From the NCBI RefSeq assembly GCF_900112185.1, contig NZ_FOKP01000011.1, positions 62,001 through 126,000 on the forward strand: a stretch of DNA of 64,000 nucleotides. Direction: 5' to 3'. A program made the translations under genes and the position numbers. How positions within the stretch are numbered: the stretch's first letter is position 1; the number at the start of each line of letters is the position of its first letter. The notes beneath the pieces were generated by a model. That model had not been told where the DNA came from, ran no database searches, and worked only from the letters and a program-made list of their open reading frames with translations. Source of the DNA: Allobosea sp. CRIB-10 (lineage in GTDB: Bacteria > Pseudomonadota > Alphaproteobacteria > Rhizobiales > Beijerinckiaceae). Positions 55,657-64,000 of this stretch are shown here, one piece after another.

Positions 55657-55699
55657 TCCCTTTCCGCTTCCAACCCGTTCAGTTCACCAAGGAGCCATC

Positions 55700-56497
55700 A
55701 TGTCTGTTCTCTTCAGCCGTCGCCTCGCGCTCGGCCTTGCCGCCTCGTTCGTCCTCGCCGCCCCGGCGCTTGCCCAGCAGAACCAGGTCGTCCGCATCGG
55801 CGCCTCGCCCGGTCCGCATGCCGAAATCCTGGAGAAGGTGAAGCCGATCGCCGCCAAGAACGGGCTCGACCTCAAGATCATCGAGTTCTCCGACTATGTC
55901 GTGCCCAACCAGGCGCTGGCCGCCGGCGAACTCGAGGCGAACTCCTTCCAGAACCAGCCCTATCTCGACAACCAGGTGAAGGATCGCGGCTTCAAGCTGG
56001 TCAGCGTCGGCCTGACCGTGAACTTCCCGCTCGGCATCTACTCCTCGAAGTACAAGAGCTGGGCCGAGGTGCCGGATGGCGCCACCGTCGCGATCCAGAA
56101 TGACCCGACCAATGGCGGCCGCTCGCTGCTCCTCTTGCAGGACAAGGGCGCGATCAAGCTCAAGGACGGCGTCGGCTTCAAGCCGAGCGTCGCCGACATC
56201 GTCAGCAACCCGAAGAAGCTGAAAATCATCGAGATCGAGGCCGCCCAGACGCCGCGCTCGCTCGCCGATGTCGCTGCCGCCGCGATCAACACCAACTACG
56301 CCGTCGACGCCAAGATCGAGCCGACCTCGGCGATCCTGCGCGAAGACCCGAAGGGCCCCTATGTCAACCTGATCGCCGTGCGCGAGGCCGACAAGGACAA
56401 GCCCTGGGTCAAGGCGCTGCTCGCCTCCTATCACACCCCCGAGATCAAGGCCTTCGTCGCCGAGCGTTTCAAGGGCTCGGTCCTCGCCGGCTGGTAA
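55700..56497 (+). CDS. metQ: D-methionine binding protein (MetQ/NlpA family)
   Basis: This 265-aa binding protein has a Sec-type signal peptide ending in PALAQ rather than a lipobox, and family segments VVRIGASPGPHAEILEKV, FSDYVVPNQALAAGELEANSFQNQPYLDNQ and INTNYAVDA. It completes the importer; a terminator follows 40 bases later. Confidence 0.93.
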   Translation: MSVLFSRRLALGLAASFVLAAPALAQQNQVVRIGASPGPHAEILEKVKPIAAKNGLDLKIIEFSDYVVPNQALAAGELEANSFQNQPYLDNQVKDRGFKLVSVGLTVNFPLGIYSSKYKSWAEVPDGATVAIQNDPTNGGRSLLLLQDKGAIKLKDGVGFKPSVADIVSNPKKLKIIEIEAAQTPRSLADVAAAAINTNYAVDAKIEPTSAILREDPKGPYVNLIAVREADKDKPWVKALLASYHTPEIKAFVAERFKGSVLAGW

Positions 56498-56536
56498 GGC
56501 TCCTCCCCCCGGGCTGTGGTCACGGCCGGGCACCTG

Positions 56537-56565
56537 CCCCGGAAGCGCAAGCTTCCGGGGTTTTT
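56537..56565 (+). terminator. Rho-independent terminator of the met operon
   Basis: A perfect 10-bp stem, CCCCGGAAGC/GCTTCCGGGG, with a GCAA loop is followed by TTTTT. It is a textbook intrinsic terminator. Confidence 0.9.
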
Positions 56566-56579
56566 CGTTTCAACCCGTC

Positions 56580-56789
56580 GTCTTTCCGGGGCAGGCCGAA
56601 GGCCTGAGCCCGGAACCCATGAACACCCGCTTTCCGTCATGGTCGGGCTTGTCCCGACCATCCACGTCTTCGTTGGGCGAAGGCCGTGTTCAAGACGTGG
56701 ATGCTCGCCACAAGGGCGAGCATGACGGACTGGAGCAGCGTCGTGTTCATGGGTTCCGGGTTCGCCGCTACGCGGCGCCCCGGAATGAC
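56580..56789. repeat. Dispersed palindromic repeat, copy B
   Basis: This 210-bp element has ends related to copy A (TCTTTCCGGGGC at the left, GCGCCCCGGAATGAC at the right) and a nested inner palindrome with CCACGTCTT / AAGACGTGG arms. It looks like one palindromic repeat inserted in another. It lies between the met terminator and livF and has no coding potential. Confidence 0.7.
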
Positions 56790-56800
56790 GATGCGGTTGC

Positions 56801-57502
56801 TTAAACCGACAGGTACTGCGCCCGCACGGCCTCATCCGCCTTGAGCTCGTCCATCGTGCCGGTGAAGCGGATCAGCCCCTTCTCGATGATGGTGGCGCGG
56901 TCGGCGACCGAGCCGGCGAAGTGCAGATTCTGCTCGGAGATCAGCACCGAGAGCCCTTCGCTCTTCAGCGCCAGGATGGTCTTGGCCATCTCCTCGACGA
57001 TGACCGGGGCGAGGCCTTCCGAGGGCTCGTCGAGCAGGACGAGCTTGGGATTGCCCATCAGGGTGCGGGCGATGGTCAGCATCTGCTGCTCGCCGCCGGA
57101 CATCGCACCGCCCGGCCGGTCGCGCATGCGCCCGAGATTGGGGAAGAGCTGGAACAGCCGCTCCGGCGTCCAGTGCGGCGCGCCCTCGCGCTTCGGTCGC
57201 TGCGCCACGGAGAGGTTCTCCATCACGCTGAGCTCGGAGAAGACGCGGCGCTCCTCCGGCACATAGCCGATGCCGAGGCGGGCGATCTCGAAGGGCTCGC
57301 GCCCGACGATGGTGTGTCCCTCGAAGGTGATGCGGCCGGCCTGCGGCGGCACCAGCCCCATCACCGCCTTCATCGTCGTCGACTTGCCGGCACCGTTGCG
57401 GCCCATCAAGGCCAGCACCTCGCCGCGCCCCATCGAGAAGCCGACGCCGTGCAGGATATGGGCGCGGCCGTAATAGGCGTTGAGGCCTTCGATCTCGAGC
57501 AT
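56801..57502 (-). CDS. livF: LIV-type ABC transporter ATP-binding protein (LivF)
   Basis: This 233-aa LivF-type ATPase has Walker A GRNGAGKST, signature MSGGEQQ and Walker B LVLLDEPSEGLAP. Its start overlaps the stop of livG by one base. It is the last gene of a five-gene importer run, and copy B of a repeat lies downstream. Confidence 0.92.
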   Translation of the reverse strand: MLEIEGLNAYYGRAHILHGVGFSMGRGEVLALMGRNGAGKSTTMKAVMGLVPPQAGRITFEGHTIVGREPFEIARLGIGYVPEERRVFSELSVMENLSVAQRPKREGAPHWTPERLFQLFPNLGRMRDRPGGAMSGGEQQMLTIARTLMGNPKLVLLDEPSEGLAPVIVEEMAKTILALKSEGLSVLISEQNLHFAGSVADRATIIEKGLIRFTGTMDELKADEAVRAQYLSV

Positions 57503-58263
57503 CAGTGGCCTCCCGAGGTCGCGCCGGAGCCGAGATAGACGGCGCGCACGGCCGGATCGTTGCGGACCTCCTCGGCCCGGCCCTTGGCGATCAGCTTGCC
57601 GCGGTCGAGCACCAGGATCGCATCGGAATGGGCGAAGACCACGTCCATGTCGTGCTCGGTGAAGAGCACGGCGATGCCGCGTTCCCGAGCGATCTCGGCG
57701 GTCAGCGCCATCAGCGCGATGCGCTCGCGCGGGGCCATGCCGGCGGTCGGCTCGTCCATCAGCAGGAGTTTTGGCTTGTTGGCGATCGCGACCGCGAGCT
57801 CGACCCGCTTCAGGTCGCCATAGGCGAGCACGCCGCAGGCGCGCTCGGCCTGGTCGAGCATGCCGACCTGTTTCAGCAGCGCGTCGGCCTCGGCGACATG
57901 GCGGTCCTTGGCGCGGCCGAACAGGGTCCAGGTTTCGCCGGCATGTGAGATCAGCGCCATCTGCACGTTCTCGCGCACGCTCATCGAAGCGAAGGTCGCG
58001 GTGATCTGGAAGGTGCGGCCGACCCCGAGCCGCCAGACCTCGCGCGGCTTCAGGCCGGTGATCTTCTTGCCGTCGAAGATCACCTCGCCGCGGTCGGAGG
58101 GGAGCTGGCCGTTCAGCATGTTGAAGCAGGTGGTCTTGCCGGCGCCGTTCGGGCCGATCAGCGCCAAGAGCTTGCCGGCCTCAACCGAGAAGCTGACATC
58201 GTCGACGGCGCGCACGCCGCCGAAGGATTTTCCGAGATTACGGACTTCGAGGACCGGGCTCAT
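57502..58263 (-). CDS. livG: LIV-type ABC transporter ATP-binding protein (LivG)
   Basis: This 253-aa LivG-type ATPase has Walker A GPNGAGKTT, the LivG-type FNMLNG loop, LAYGDLKRVELAVAIANKPKLLLMDEPTAG and a C-terminal BPD domain. The start at 58263 overlaps the preceding permease gene by four bases. Confidence 0.92.
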   Translation of the reverse strand: MSPVLEVRNLGKSFGGVRAVDDVSFSVEAGKLLALIGPNGAGKTTCFNMLNGQLPSDRGEVIFDGKKITGLKPREVWRLGVGRTFQITATFASMSVRENVQMALISHAGETWTLFGRAKDRHVAEADALLKQVGMLDQAERACGVLAYGDLKRVELAVAIANKPKLLLMDEPTAGMAPRERIALMALTAEIARERGIAVLFTEHDMDVVFAHSDAILVLDRGKLIAKGRAEEVRNDPAVRAVYLGSGATSGGH

Positions 58264-60152
58264 CGGGCGGGCTCCGGCGTGGCGGCGACGGGAGGAGCGG
58301 GCTCGACCTCGCGGCGCCGCTCGGCGAAGGCCAGCGCCGTGCCGACGAGGCCGCGCGGGAACAGGATGACGAGCAGGACGATCGAGGCGCCCATGACGAA
58401 GCGCCAGTACATCGTCGCCTTCATCAACTGCTCCTGCAGGCCCATGAAGGCGAAGGCGCCGACGATCGGGCCGGACACGGTCTGGACGCCGCCGAGCAGT
58501 ACCATCAGGAGCCCATCGACCGAGCGCGGGATCGCCATATAGGTCGGGAAGACCGAGCCCTTGAAGAAGGCGAAGAGGGCGCCGGCGATGCCGGCCGCGA
58601 AGGCAGCGATAATGAAGGCGATCCACTGGATCCGCATCACCGGCAGGCCGATCGCCTCGGCCCGGAGCGGGTTGTCGCGCCCGGCCCGCAAGGCATAGCC
58701 GAAGGGCGCGAAGACGACGACGCGCAGGGCAAGGATCGCGGCGACGCAGACCGCCAGCGCGAGATAGTAGTAGACCAGCTTGGGCGCCGCCCAGGCCGCC
58801 GGCCAGACGCCGAGAATGCCGTTGTCGCCGCCGGTGACGTCGACCCACTGGAAGGCGGTCGCCCAGGCGATCTGGGCGAAGGCGAGCGTCAGCATGGCGA
58901 GGTAAACGCCCGAGAGCCGCACACAGAACCAGCCGAAGACGACGCCGGCGATGCCGGCGAGGAAAGGCGCGAAGGCGAGCGCCGGAACCATCGGCATGCC
59001 CAGCCACTTCACCGCCAGCGCCGCACCATAGGCGCCGAGCCCGAAATAGGCGGCGTGGCCGAAGGAGGCCATGCCGCCGGGGCCCATCATGAAGTGCAGC
59101 GACGCCGCGAACAGCGCGAAGATCGAGAGCTCAGTCAGCGTCAGCAGCCAGTGATCGGCGACGATGAAGGGGGCGAGCAGCAGCACGGCCAGTGCCGCGA
59201 GGCCGATCAGCTTGACGTTGGCGCTGGCCGGCAGCAGCAGCGGCTCGACCGGGCCATGGGCATGGGCGGTTCCGACCGGGCGCTTGCCCATCAGGCCGTA
59301 GGGCTTGATCACGAGCACGACGGCCATCACCAGGAAGACCAGCACCAGCGTGATCTTCGGAAAGATCAGGATGCCGAAGGCGTGGATGATGCCGATCAGC
59401 ACCGCGGCGAGATAGGCGCCAGTAACGCTGCCAAGCCCGCCGACGACCACGACGACGAAGGCCTCCGAGATCATCGAGAGGTCCATGTGCAGGTTCACCG
59501 CCTCGCGCGGGAGCTGTAAGGCTCCTCCCAGCGCCGCAAGGCCGGCGCCGAAGGCGAAAACCGAGGTGAAGAGCAGGCGCTGGTTGACGCCAAGCGCGCC
59601 GACCATCTCGCGGTCCTGCGTCGCGGCGCGCACCAGCGTGCCCCAGCGCGTCTTCTGGAACAGGAACCAGAGCAGGCCGAGCATGATCGGCCCGACCACG
59701 ATCAGGAAGAGCTCGTAGCTCGGGAAGCGGCTGCCCATCAGCACGACGAAGCTCTTGAAGCCGGGCGCGCGCGGTCCGAGCTTGTCCTCCGGCCCCCAGA
59801 TGCCGAGCGCGATGTCCTGCACCATCAGCACGAGGCCGAAGGTGGCGAGCAGCTGGAACAGCTCGGGCGCCTGGTAGATCCGGCGCAGGATGACGATCTC
59901 GACGAGGGCGCCGAGCGCCGCGACGATGACAGCCGCCAGCAGCACTCCGCCCCAGAAGCCGAGCGCATTGGCCGGCCCGAAGCGGGTGACCAGCGTGAAG
60001 GCGAGATAGGCGCCCAGCATGTAGAAGGAGCCATGCGCGAAGTTCACGATCCGCGTCACGCCGAAGATGATCGACAGCCCGCAGGCGACGAGGAAGAGCG
60101 ACGAGGCCGAGGCCAGGCCGTTGAGCGTCTGCGCGAAGATCAGATCGATCAT
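58260..60152 (-). CDS. Fused LIV-type ABC permease (LivH-LivM)
   Basis: This 630-aa protein joins a LivH-like half (1 to about 290: GLSIIFGVTRIVNFAHGSFYMLGAY) to a LivM-like half (about 310-630: HFMMGPGGMASFGHAAYFGLGAYGAAL, GGVQTVSGPIVGAFAF). In most bacteria these are two genes. Both halves keep their membrane pattern, so the fusion should work as a covalent heterodimer. It supplies the channel for the 60260 binding protein. Confidence 0.9.
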   Translation of the reverse strand: MIDLIFAQTLNGLASASSLFLVACGLSIIFGVTRIVNFAHGSFYMLGAYLAFTLVTRFGPANALGFWGGVLLAAVIVAALGALVEIVILRRIYQAPELFQLLATFGLVLMVQDIALGIWGPEDKLGPRAPGFKSFVVLMGSRFPSYELFLIVVGPIMLGLLWFLFQKTRWGTLVRAATQDREMVGALGVNQRLLFTSVFAFGAGLAALGGALQLPREAVNLHMDLSMISEAFVVVVVGGLGSVTGAYLAAVLIGIIHAFGILIFPKITLVLVFLVMAVVLVIKPYGLMGKRPVGTAHAHGPVEPLLLPASANVKLIGLAALAVLLLAPFIVADHWLLTLTELSIFALFAASLHFMMGPGGMASFGHAAYFGLGAYGAALAVKWLGMPMVPALAFAPFLAGIAGVVFGWFCVRLSGVYLAMLTLAFAQIAWATAFQWVDVTGGDNGILGVWPAAWAAPKLVYYYLALAVCVAAILALRVVVFAPFGYALRAGRDNPLRAEAIGLPVMRIQWIAFIIAAFAAGIAGALFAFFKGSVFPTYMAIPRSVDGLLMVLLGGVQTVSGPIVGAFAFMGLQEQLMKATMYWRFVMGASIVLLVILFPRGLVGTALAFAERRREVEPAPPVAATPEPAR

Positions 60153-60259
60153 GCGAGGTCCCGTCGAAACAACCGAAAAAGGGCGCAGTCTTCCTGCGGC
60201 CGCAGCGCTGAGCTGCGGCCGGGTCAGCCATAGTCTAGATCAGGTCGAAGCCTGGCGCT

Positions 60260-61468
60260 TCAGCCCGCCGGACGAAGCGTCTTCACCTCTGCATCCGAAG
60301 GCAGGTATTTGGCGCCGTCGGCATAGCGCCAGTCGACCATAACGCCCTTGCCGTCCTTGACCGCGGTCTTGCCGACATAGGCGCCGAGCGTCGCCTGGTG
60401 GTCGGAAGCGCGGAACTCCACCGGGCCGAAGGCCGAGGTGAACTTCAGCCCCTTCATGGCGTCGATAAGCTTCTCGTTGTCGGTCGTGCCCGCCTTGGCG
60501 AGGCCGGCAGCGATGGCGTTCATGGTGTCGAAGCCGACCACCGAGCCGAGCCGGGGGTAGTCGTTGTACTTGGCCTTGTAGGCATCGCGGAACTTGACGT
60601 GATCCGGAGTCTGGATGTCGGCATGCGGATAGCCGGTGACGATCCAGCCGACCGGCGTCTCGGCGCCGAGCGGATCGAGATATTCGGGCTCGCCGGTCAG
60701 CATCGAGACCACCGTCCGACCTTCGAAGAGCCCGCGGGTATTGCCCTGGCGCACGAAGTTCGAGAGGTCGGCGGCGAAGGTGACATTGAAGATCGCATCG
60801 GGCTTGGCCGCCTCGAGCGCCTGCACGGTGGCGCCGGCATCGATGCGGCCGAGCGCCGGGAACTGCTCGGCGACGAACTCGACGTCGGGCTTGGCCTTCT
60901 TCAAGAGCTCCTTGAACCACTTCACCGCCGACTGGCCGTATTCGTAGTTCGGCGCCACGGTCGCCCATTTCTTCGCCGGGAGCTTGGCGGCTTCCTCGAC
61001 CAGCATCGCCGCCTGCATGTAGGTCGAGGGCCGCAGGCGGAAGGTGTAGCGGTTGCCCTTGGCCCAGACGATCGCGTCCGAAAGCGGCTCTGAGGCGACA
61101 TAGAGCCGCTTGTTCTGCAGGGCGTAGTCGGCGATGGCGAGGCCGACATTGGAGAGGAAGCCGCCCGAGAGCAGATCGACCTTCTCGGCATTGATCAGCT
61201 CGCCGGCGAGGCGCACCGAATCCTCGGGCTTGCCGGCATCGTCGCGGAACAGGGTCTCGATCTTGCGGCCGAGCACGCCGCCCTTGGCGTTGACCTGCTC
61301 CAGCGCCAGCTCCCAGCCCTGGCGATAGGGCTTCAGGAAGGCCGGCTGCGAGGTGTAGCTGTTGATCTCGCCGATCTTGATCGGCGCGCTCTGGGCGCGC
61401 AGCAGCGACGGCGTGGTCAGCGCGACCGCGCCGAGCGCAGCTCCGCTGACGAATTGGCGACGGTCCAT
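60260..61468 (-). CDS. LIV-type ABC transporter substrate-binding protein
   Basis: This 402-aa Peripla_BP_6 protein has a twin-arginine-like N-terminus (DRRQFVSGAALGAVALTTPSLLRAQ), so it may be exported folded. The mature part opens IKIGEINSYTSQPAFLKPYRQG. It follows phnX and an FAD oxidoreductase on the same strand, suggesting a phosphonate or amine ligand, though LIV-type proteins commonly bind amino acids and the assignment is inference. Confidence 0.85.
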   Translation of the reverse strand: MDRRQFVSGAALGAVALTTPSLLRAQSAPIKIGEINSYTSQPAFLKPYRQGWELALEQVNAKGGVLGRKIETLFRDDAGKPEDSVRLAGELINAEKVDLLSGGFLSNVGLAIADYALQNKRLYVASEPLSDAIVWAKGNRYTFRLRPSTYMQAAMLVEEAAKLPAKKWATVAPNYEYGQSAVKWFKELLKKAKPDVEFVAEQFPALGRIDAGATVQALEAAKPDAIFNVTFAADLSNFVRQGNTRGLFEGRTVVSMLTGEPEYLDPLGAETPVGWIVTGYPHADIQTPDHVKFRDAYKAKYNDYPRLGSVVGFDTMNAIAAGLAKAGTTDNEKLIDAMKGLKFTSAFGPVEFRASDHQATLGAYVGKTAVKDGKGVMVDWRYADGAKYLPSDAEVKTLRPAG

Positions 61469-61576
61469 CTGGTGGCTCTCCCGTTGATCGCTGGTCTTAC
61501 GCATCCACAGCCCCTCGCTGCGCGATTTCCTACCCTAGGCCACTGCAGTGCGCTGCAACAAGCCAGGGCGGAAATT

Positions 61577-61592
61577 CGTTTGTATGCGTATG
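61577..61592. promoter_or_regulatory. Degenerate match to the MarR operator motif
   Basis: CGTTTGTATGCGTATG shares GTTTGTATGC with operator copy 2 (14513), but the right half is degenerate. It lies in the 221-bp gap between phnX and the LIV binding-protein gene, which holds no other clear feature. It may be a weak site of the same or a related regulator. Low confidence. Confidence 0.3.
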
Positions 61593-61689
61593 AAATTTCG
61601 ACTGCGTTTCGCAGTTTGTCAATCGTCGAAATACAGGTTCCTTTGCCGCCGGCTTGGGCAGCGCCATGTCAGGGCCAGCCGAGCGGACC

Positions 61690-62529
61690 TCAGGCGGACT
61701 GCTTCGCGCTCTGCCGGGCCGTGAGCGTCGCCTCGATCGCTTCGACCACGCCGACAAGCTCGGCGATGCTGTCGATGACATAGTCGGCCCCGGCCGCGCG
61801 TAGCTTCGCCGCCGCCTCGCCGCGCAGCTTCTGCTGTTCGAGCAGCGGCAAGTCGTTCCATTCGGCCAGCGACAGGCCGACGCAATTGCCGGAGATGGCG
61901 AGCCCGACCGTCCAGGTGCCGGCGGCGACGCCTTCGGCGATGCCGGGCTCGGTATCGTCGACCTTGATCACGGCGGAAGGCGGATAGACGCCGAGATCGG
62001 CGAAGCAGCGATACATCATCAGCGGGCTCGGGCGGCCCTCGACGAGATCGCCGGCGCAGACGAGGTTGTCAGGCTCGTAGCCCTGCGCCGCCGCGACCGG
62101 CAGCAAGCGCTCCATGATCTCGCGGGTATAGCCGGTGGTCGAGCCGATCTTGAGCCCGCGCCGGCGCAGATTGGCGATGCTGTCGGCTGCGCCGGGGATG
62201 AGGTCGGCATAGTCGGTGACGACGGCGGCGTTGAGCGGCACGAACTCAGCGTAGACCGCATCGATCGCCGCCTCGCCCGGTATCTCGCCATGGGCGGCAC
62301 GCCAGGCCTCAGCGATCGCCGGCTCCGCCATCAGCGCCGCGATATGGGCGCGCTTGGGCAGGCCCATCGGGCCGCGCGCCTGCGCGATCGTGATCGCGAC
62401 GCCGAAGCGGGCGAAGACCTCGACGAAGGCGCCCATCGGCGCGCGCGAGCCGAAATCGACGACCGTGCCGGCCCAGTCGAGCACCACCGCCTTGACGGTC
62501 TGGAAGGGAAGCAGGGACAGCACGCTCAT
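61690..62529 (-). CDS. phnX: Phosphonoacetaldehyde hydrolase (phosphonatase)
   Basis: This 279-aa HAD-family enzyme splits phosphonoacetaldehyde into acetaldehyde and phosphate. The hallmark DWAGT carries nucleophile Asp18. Lys59 (ARGPMGLPKRAH) is the Schiff-base lysine, and VDDTEPGIAEG is the magnesium region. The start overlaps the FAD oxidoreductase stop by 4 bases. A PhnW transaminase is not in the window. Confidence 0.88.
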   Translation of the reverse strand: MSVLSLLPFQTVKAVVLDWAGTVVDFGSRAPMGAFVEVFARFGVAITIAQARGPMGLPKRAHIAALMAEPAIAEAWRAAHGEIPGEAAIDAVYAEFVPLNAAVVTDYADLIPGAADSIANLRRRGLKIGSTTGYTREIMERLLPVAAAQGYEPDNLVCAGDLVEGRPSPLMMYRCFADLGVYPPSAVIKVDDTEPGIAEGVAAGTWTVGLAISGNCVGLSLAEWNDLPLLEQQKLRGEAAAKLRAAGADYVIDSIAELVGVVEAIEATLTARQSAKQSA

Positions 62530-63650
62530 CCGAACATCTCCGCAATGGTCTCTTCGCCGATGGCGAAGGAGGTGGACGCTCCCGTCCCCGATGTGACGAT
62601 GACCAGGCTGGTGCGCTCGGCGACCCATTCGCGCAGCATCGGCCGGTCGGGCAGGCTGGCATAGGTGCCGAGCCAGCGCGCCTCGACGGACGGCCGGGCG
62701 CCGAACACCGCCTCGTATTCGTCGAGGATCAGCTCATCGACATCGGTGTCACCGAACGGATCGGGCGTCGCGGCATAGTGATGGGAATCGCCGACGACGC
62801 GGGTGCCGTCGGCCGAGGCGACGGTGATCAGATGGATGCCATTGGCGAGCTGCTTGGGCTGCTCGCGCTCGAGCCGGGCGCGCAAGGCGGCGGCCTCCGG
62901 CAATTCGGCATAGCCGAGATAGCGCACCAGCGAGAGGTCGGACATCACCGCGCAAGGCAGATCGGGACCGGAGGAAGCGGTCCGCACCCGCAGCATCTGC
63001 AGCTTGCAGCGCGTCAGCGCGGGATAGGCGGCTTTGAGCGCGTCGGCATAAAGACCGGTGAAATCATCGCCCGGGCAGATGATCGCGGCGTCCGCTCGCA
63101 GGACCCCGTTCGAGGTCTCGATCACCGGCAAGGCCACGCCGCGCACTGTTGTCTTGCGCAGGATGGTGACCCCCCAATCGCGTTCGAGATGGGCGGCGAG
63201 CAGCGGGATCGCCTCACGCGATTCGACGCGCAGATCATGCGGGCTCCACAGCGCCGCCTGCTGGCCGGCGAGGAAGGGGAAGCGCTCGCCGAGCGCATTG
63301 CCGCTCACCAGCTCGCAGCCCTCGCCCATCTCGGTCCTGAGGAAGGCTTCGAGTACCGCGGTCGCCTCAGGCCGGCGCGAGGTTGTGCAGAGCCCGGCAT
63401 GGGCGATGGCGATGCCGGCCTTGGGCGCGATCTGCGCCCAGACATCGCGCGAGCGCTGTGCCCGCCGCCAGGTCTCGCCGGCTTGCTGGCCGGTCACGGT
63501 GATGAAGCCGAAATTGCGGATGGAGGCGCCGTTCGCCTGCGCATCGCGGTCGATCAGCACCACTTTCAGCCCGCGCCGCGCCGCTGCGAGCGCATGGGCG
63601 AGGCCGACGATGCCGGCGCCGACGATGGCGAGATCGAAACTGCGCTCCAC
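62526..63650 (-). CDS. FAD-dependent oxidoreductase of phosphonate clusters (DAO type)
   Basis: This 374-aa flavoprotein has the FAD motif DLAIVGAGIVGLAHALAAARRG, GASIRNFGFITVTGQQ and a DAO-type C-terminus (VTSGTGASTSF). It resembles the TIGR03364 family that accompanies phnX and is thought to oxidise aminoethylphosphonate or its N-methyl form to phosphonoacetaldehyde. A GTG start at 63650 with a strong GGGAGGAC site is preferred over the ATG at 63692. Coupled to phnX by overlap. Confidence 0.82.
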   Translation of the reverse strand: MERSFDLAIVGAGIVGLAHALAAARRGLKVVLIDRDAQANGASIRNFGFITVTGQQAGETWRRAQRSRDVWAQIAPKAGIAIAHAGLCTTSRRPEATAVLEAFLRTEMGEGCELVSGNALGERFPFLAGQQAALWSPHDLRVESREAIPLLAAHLERDWGVTILRKTTVRGVALPVIETSNGVLRADAAIICPGDDFTGLYADALKAAYPALTRCKLQMLRVRTASSGPDLPCAVMSDLSLVRYLGYAELPEAAALRARLEREQPKQLANGIHLITVASADGTRVVGDSHHYAATPDPFGDTDVDELILDEYEAVFGARPSVEARWLGTYASLPDRPMLREWVAERTSLVIVTSGTGASTSFAIGEETIAEMFG

Positions 63651-63784
63651 GAACTGTCCTCCCGGCGCTCTTGCGATTCGCGCCCATGCCAATCGGGGCC
63701 GCTTAAGGCCCTTGCAATGCAGAACTGTGACGAAGCGGGGTTCGCAGCCGGCTCATCGCACGCCATGCGTGCAATGGTGCATGA

Positions 63785-64000
63785 TCAGGAACGACCGCCG
63801 TCGACCGAGAGCACCTGGCCGGTCACCCAGCCCGCCTGCTCGGAGAGGAAGAACAGGCTGGCATGGGCGATATCCTGAGGTGTGCCGAGCCGGCGGGTAT
63901 GGATGCCCTCGATCAATCGCTTCTGGCCGTCCGGACCATAGGATTCCCATTGCCGCTCGGTCGCCGGGTTGGAGCGGACGAAGCCGGGCGCGACCGAATT
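63785..64000 (-). CDS. SDR family oxidoreductase, C-terminal part (cut by window edge)
   Basis: The last 71 codons of an SDR: NSVAPGFVRSNPA, then TRRLGTPQDIAHASLFFLSEQAGWVTGQVLSVDGGRS, the typical C-terminal region with the cofactor-side PGFV and the TGQVLSVDGG end. The start lies beyond the right edge. It is on the same strand as the FAD oxidoreductase with 134 bp between, which may hold a promoter. Confidence 0.85.
   Translation of the reverse strand, partial: NSVAPGFVRSNPATERQWESYGPDGQKRLIEGIHTRRLGTPQDIAHASLFFLSEQAGWVTGQVLSVDGGRS

Overview
The window is high-GC, densely coded DNA from an alphaproteobacterium, most likely of the order Hyphomicrobiales (Rhizobiales) and possibly close to Bosea. 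That placement is an inference from the trpF-trpB / trpA-accD-folC genes, an AccD without its zinc ribbon, a SAM-II type riboswitch ahead of a methionine importer, many periplasmic-binding-protein transporters, and two dispersed repeat families of a kind common in this order. No rRNA, tRNA, CRISPR array, prophage or complete insertion sequence was seen.

Layout. 0-6.5 kb: a minus-strand catabolic operon (cyclase, BKACE, SMP-30 lactonase, LIV-type binding protein) beside a TetR regulator, a RidA protein and an M20 amidohydrolase. 6.9-11 kb: a ribose-type ABC importer with a Gfo/Idh/MocA dehydrogenase. 11.1-18.4 kb: the most unusual part. It holds a MarR regulator, a divergent operon of NadC plus a PhnN/AMP-phosphorylase-type fusion, and a plus-strand operon of a 6-hydroxynicotinate reductase-like Fe-S protein, a UPF0280 (ApbE-superfamily) protein and two DUF1185 paralogues. 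Four copies of one 16-bp palindrome sit in its promoters. 18.4-21.7 kb: a second sugar importer. 22-28.3 kb: a ClpP-like secreted protein, an aldo/keto reductase, a P-loop kinase, TypA/BipA, and a leaderless Rrf2 regulator with a flavin reductase.

28.3-32.8 kb: repeat DNA, a gene remnant, an O-antigen ligase, a GT61 glycosyltransferase, a small secreted protein and a TAXI binding protein. 33-42.2 kb: trpF-trpB on plus, and trpA, accD and folC on minus, with unrelated genes and two PIN-toxin modules around them. 42.2-50.4 kb: a formamidase-like enzyme, an EamA exporter, an AbrB-family protein, two exopolysaccharide enzymes (WecG/TagA type and an undecaprenyl-P sugar transferase), an SDR and a second M20 amidohydrolase. 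50.7-53 kb: small stress or hypothetical proteins.

53.1-56.6 kb: a methionine uptake operon with a sigma70 promoter, a SAM-II-like aptamer, a Cys-rich leader peptide, two uncharacterised small genes, metN, metI, metQ and a terminator. 56.8-64 kb: a minus-strand run of an SDR (cut by the window edge), a FAD oxidoreductase, a PhnX-type phosphonatase and a LIV-type importer with fused permeases. This reads as an aminoethylphosphonate-type catabolic unit in which the oxidoreductase may stand in for the PhnW transaminase.

The best candidate for an undescribed system is 11.1-18.4 kb. Its fusion protein should convert a nucleoside monophosphate to PRPP through ribose 1,5-bisphosphate, beside a PRPP-consuming NadC and under the same apparent MarR operators as a pyridine-ring reductase.
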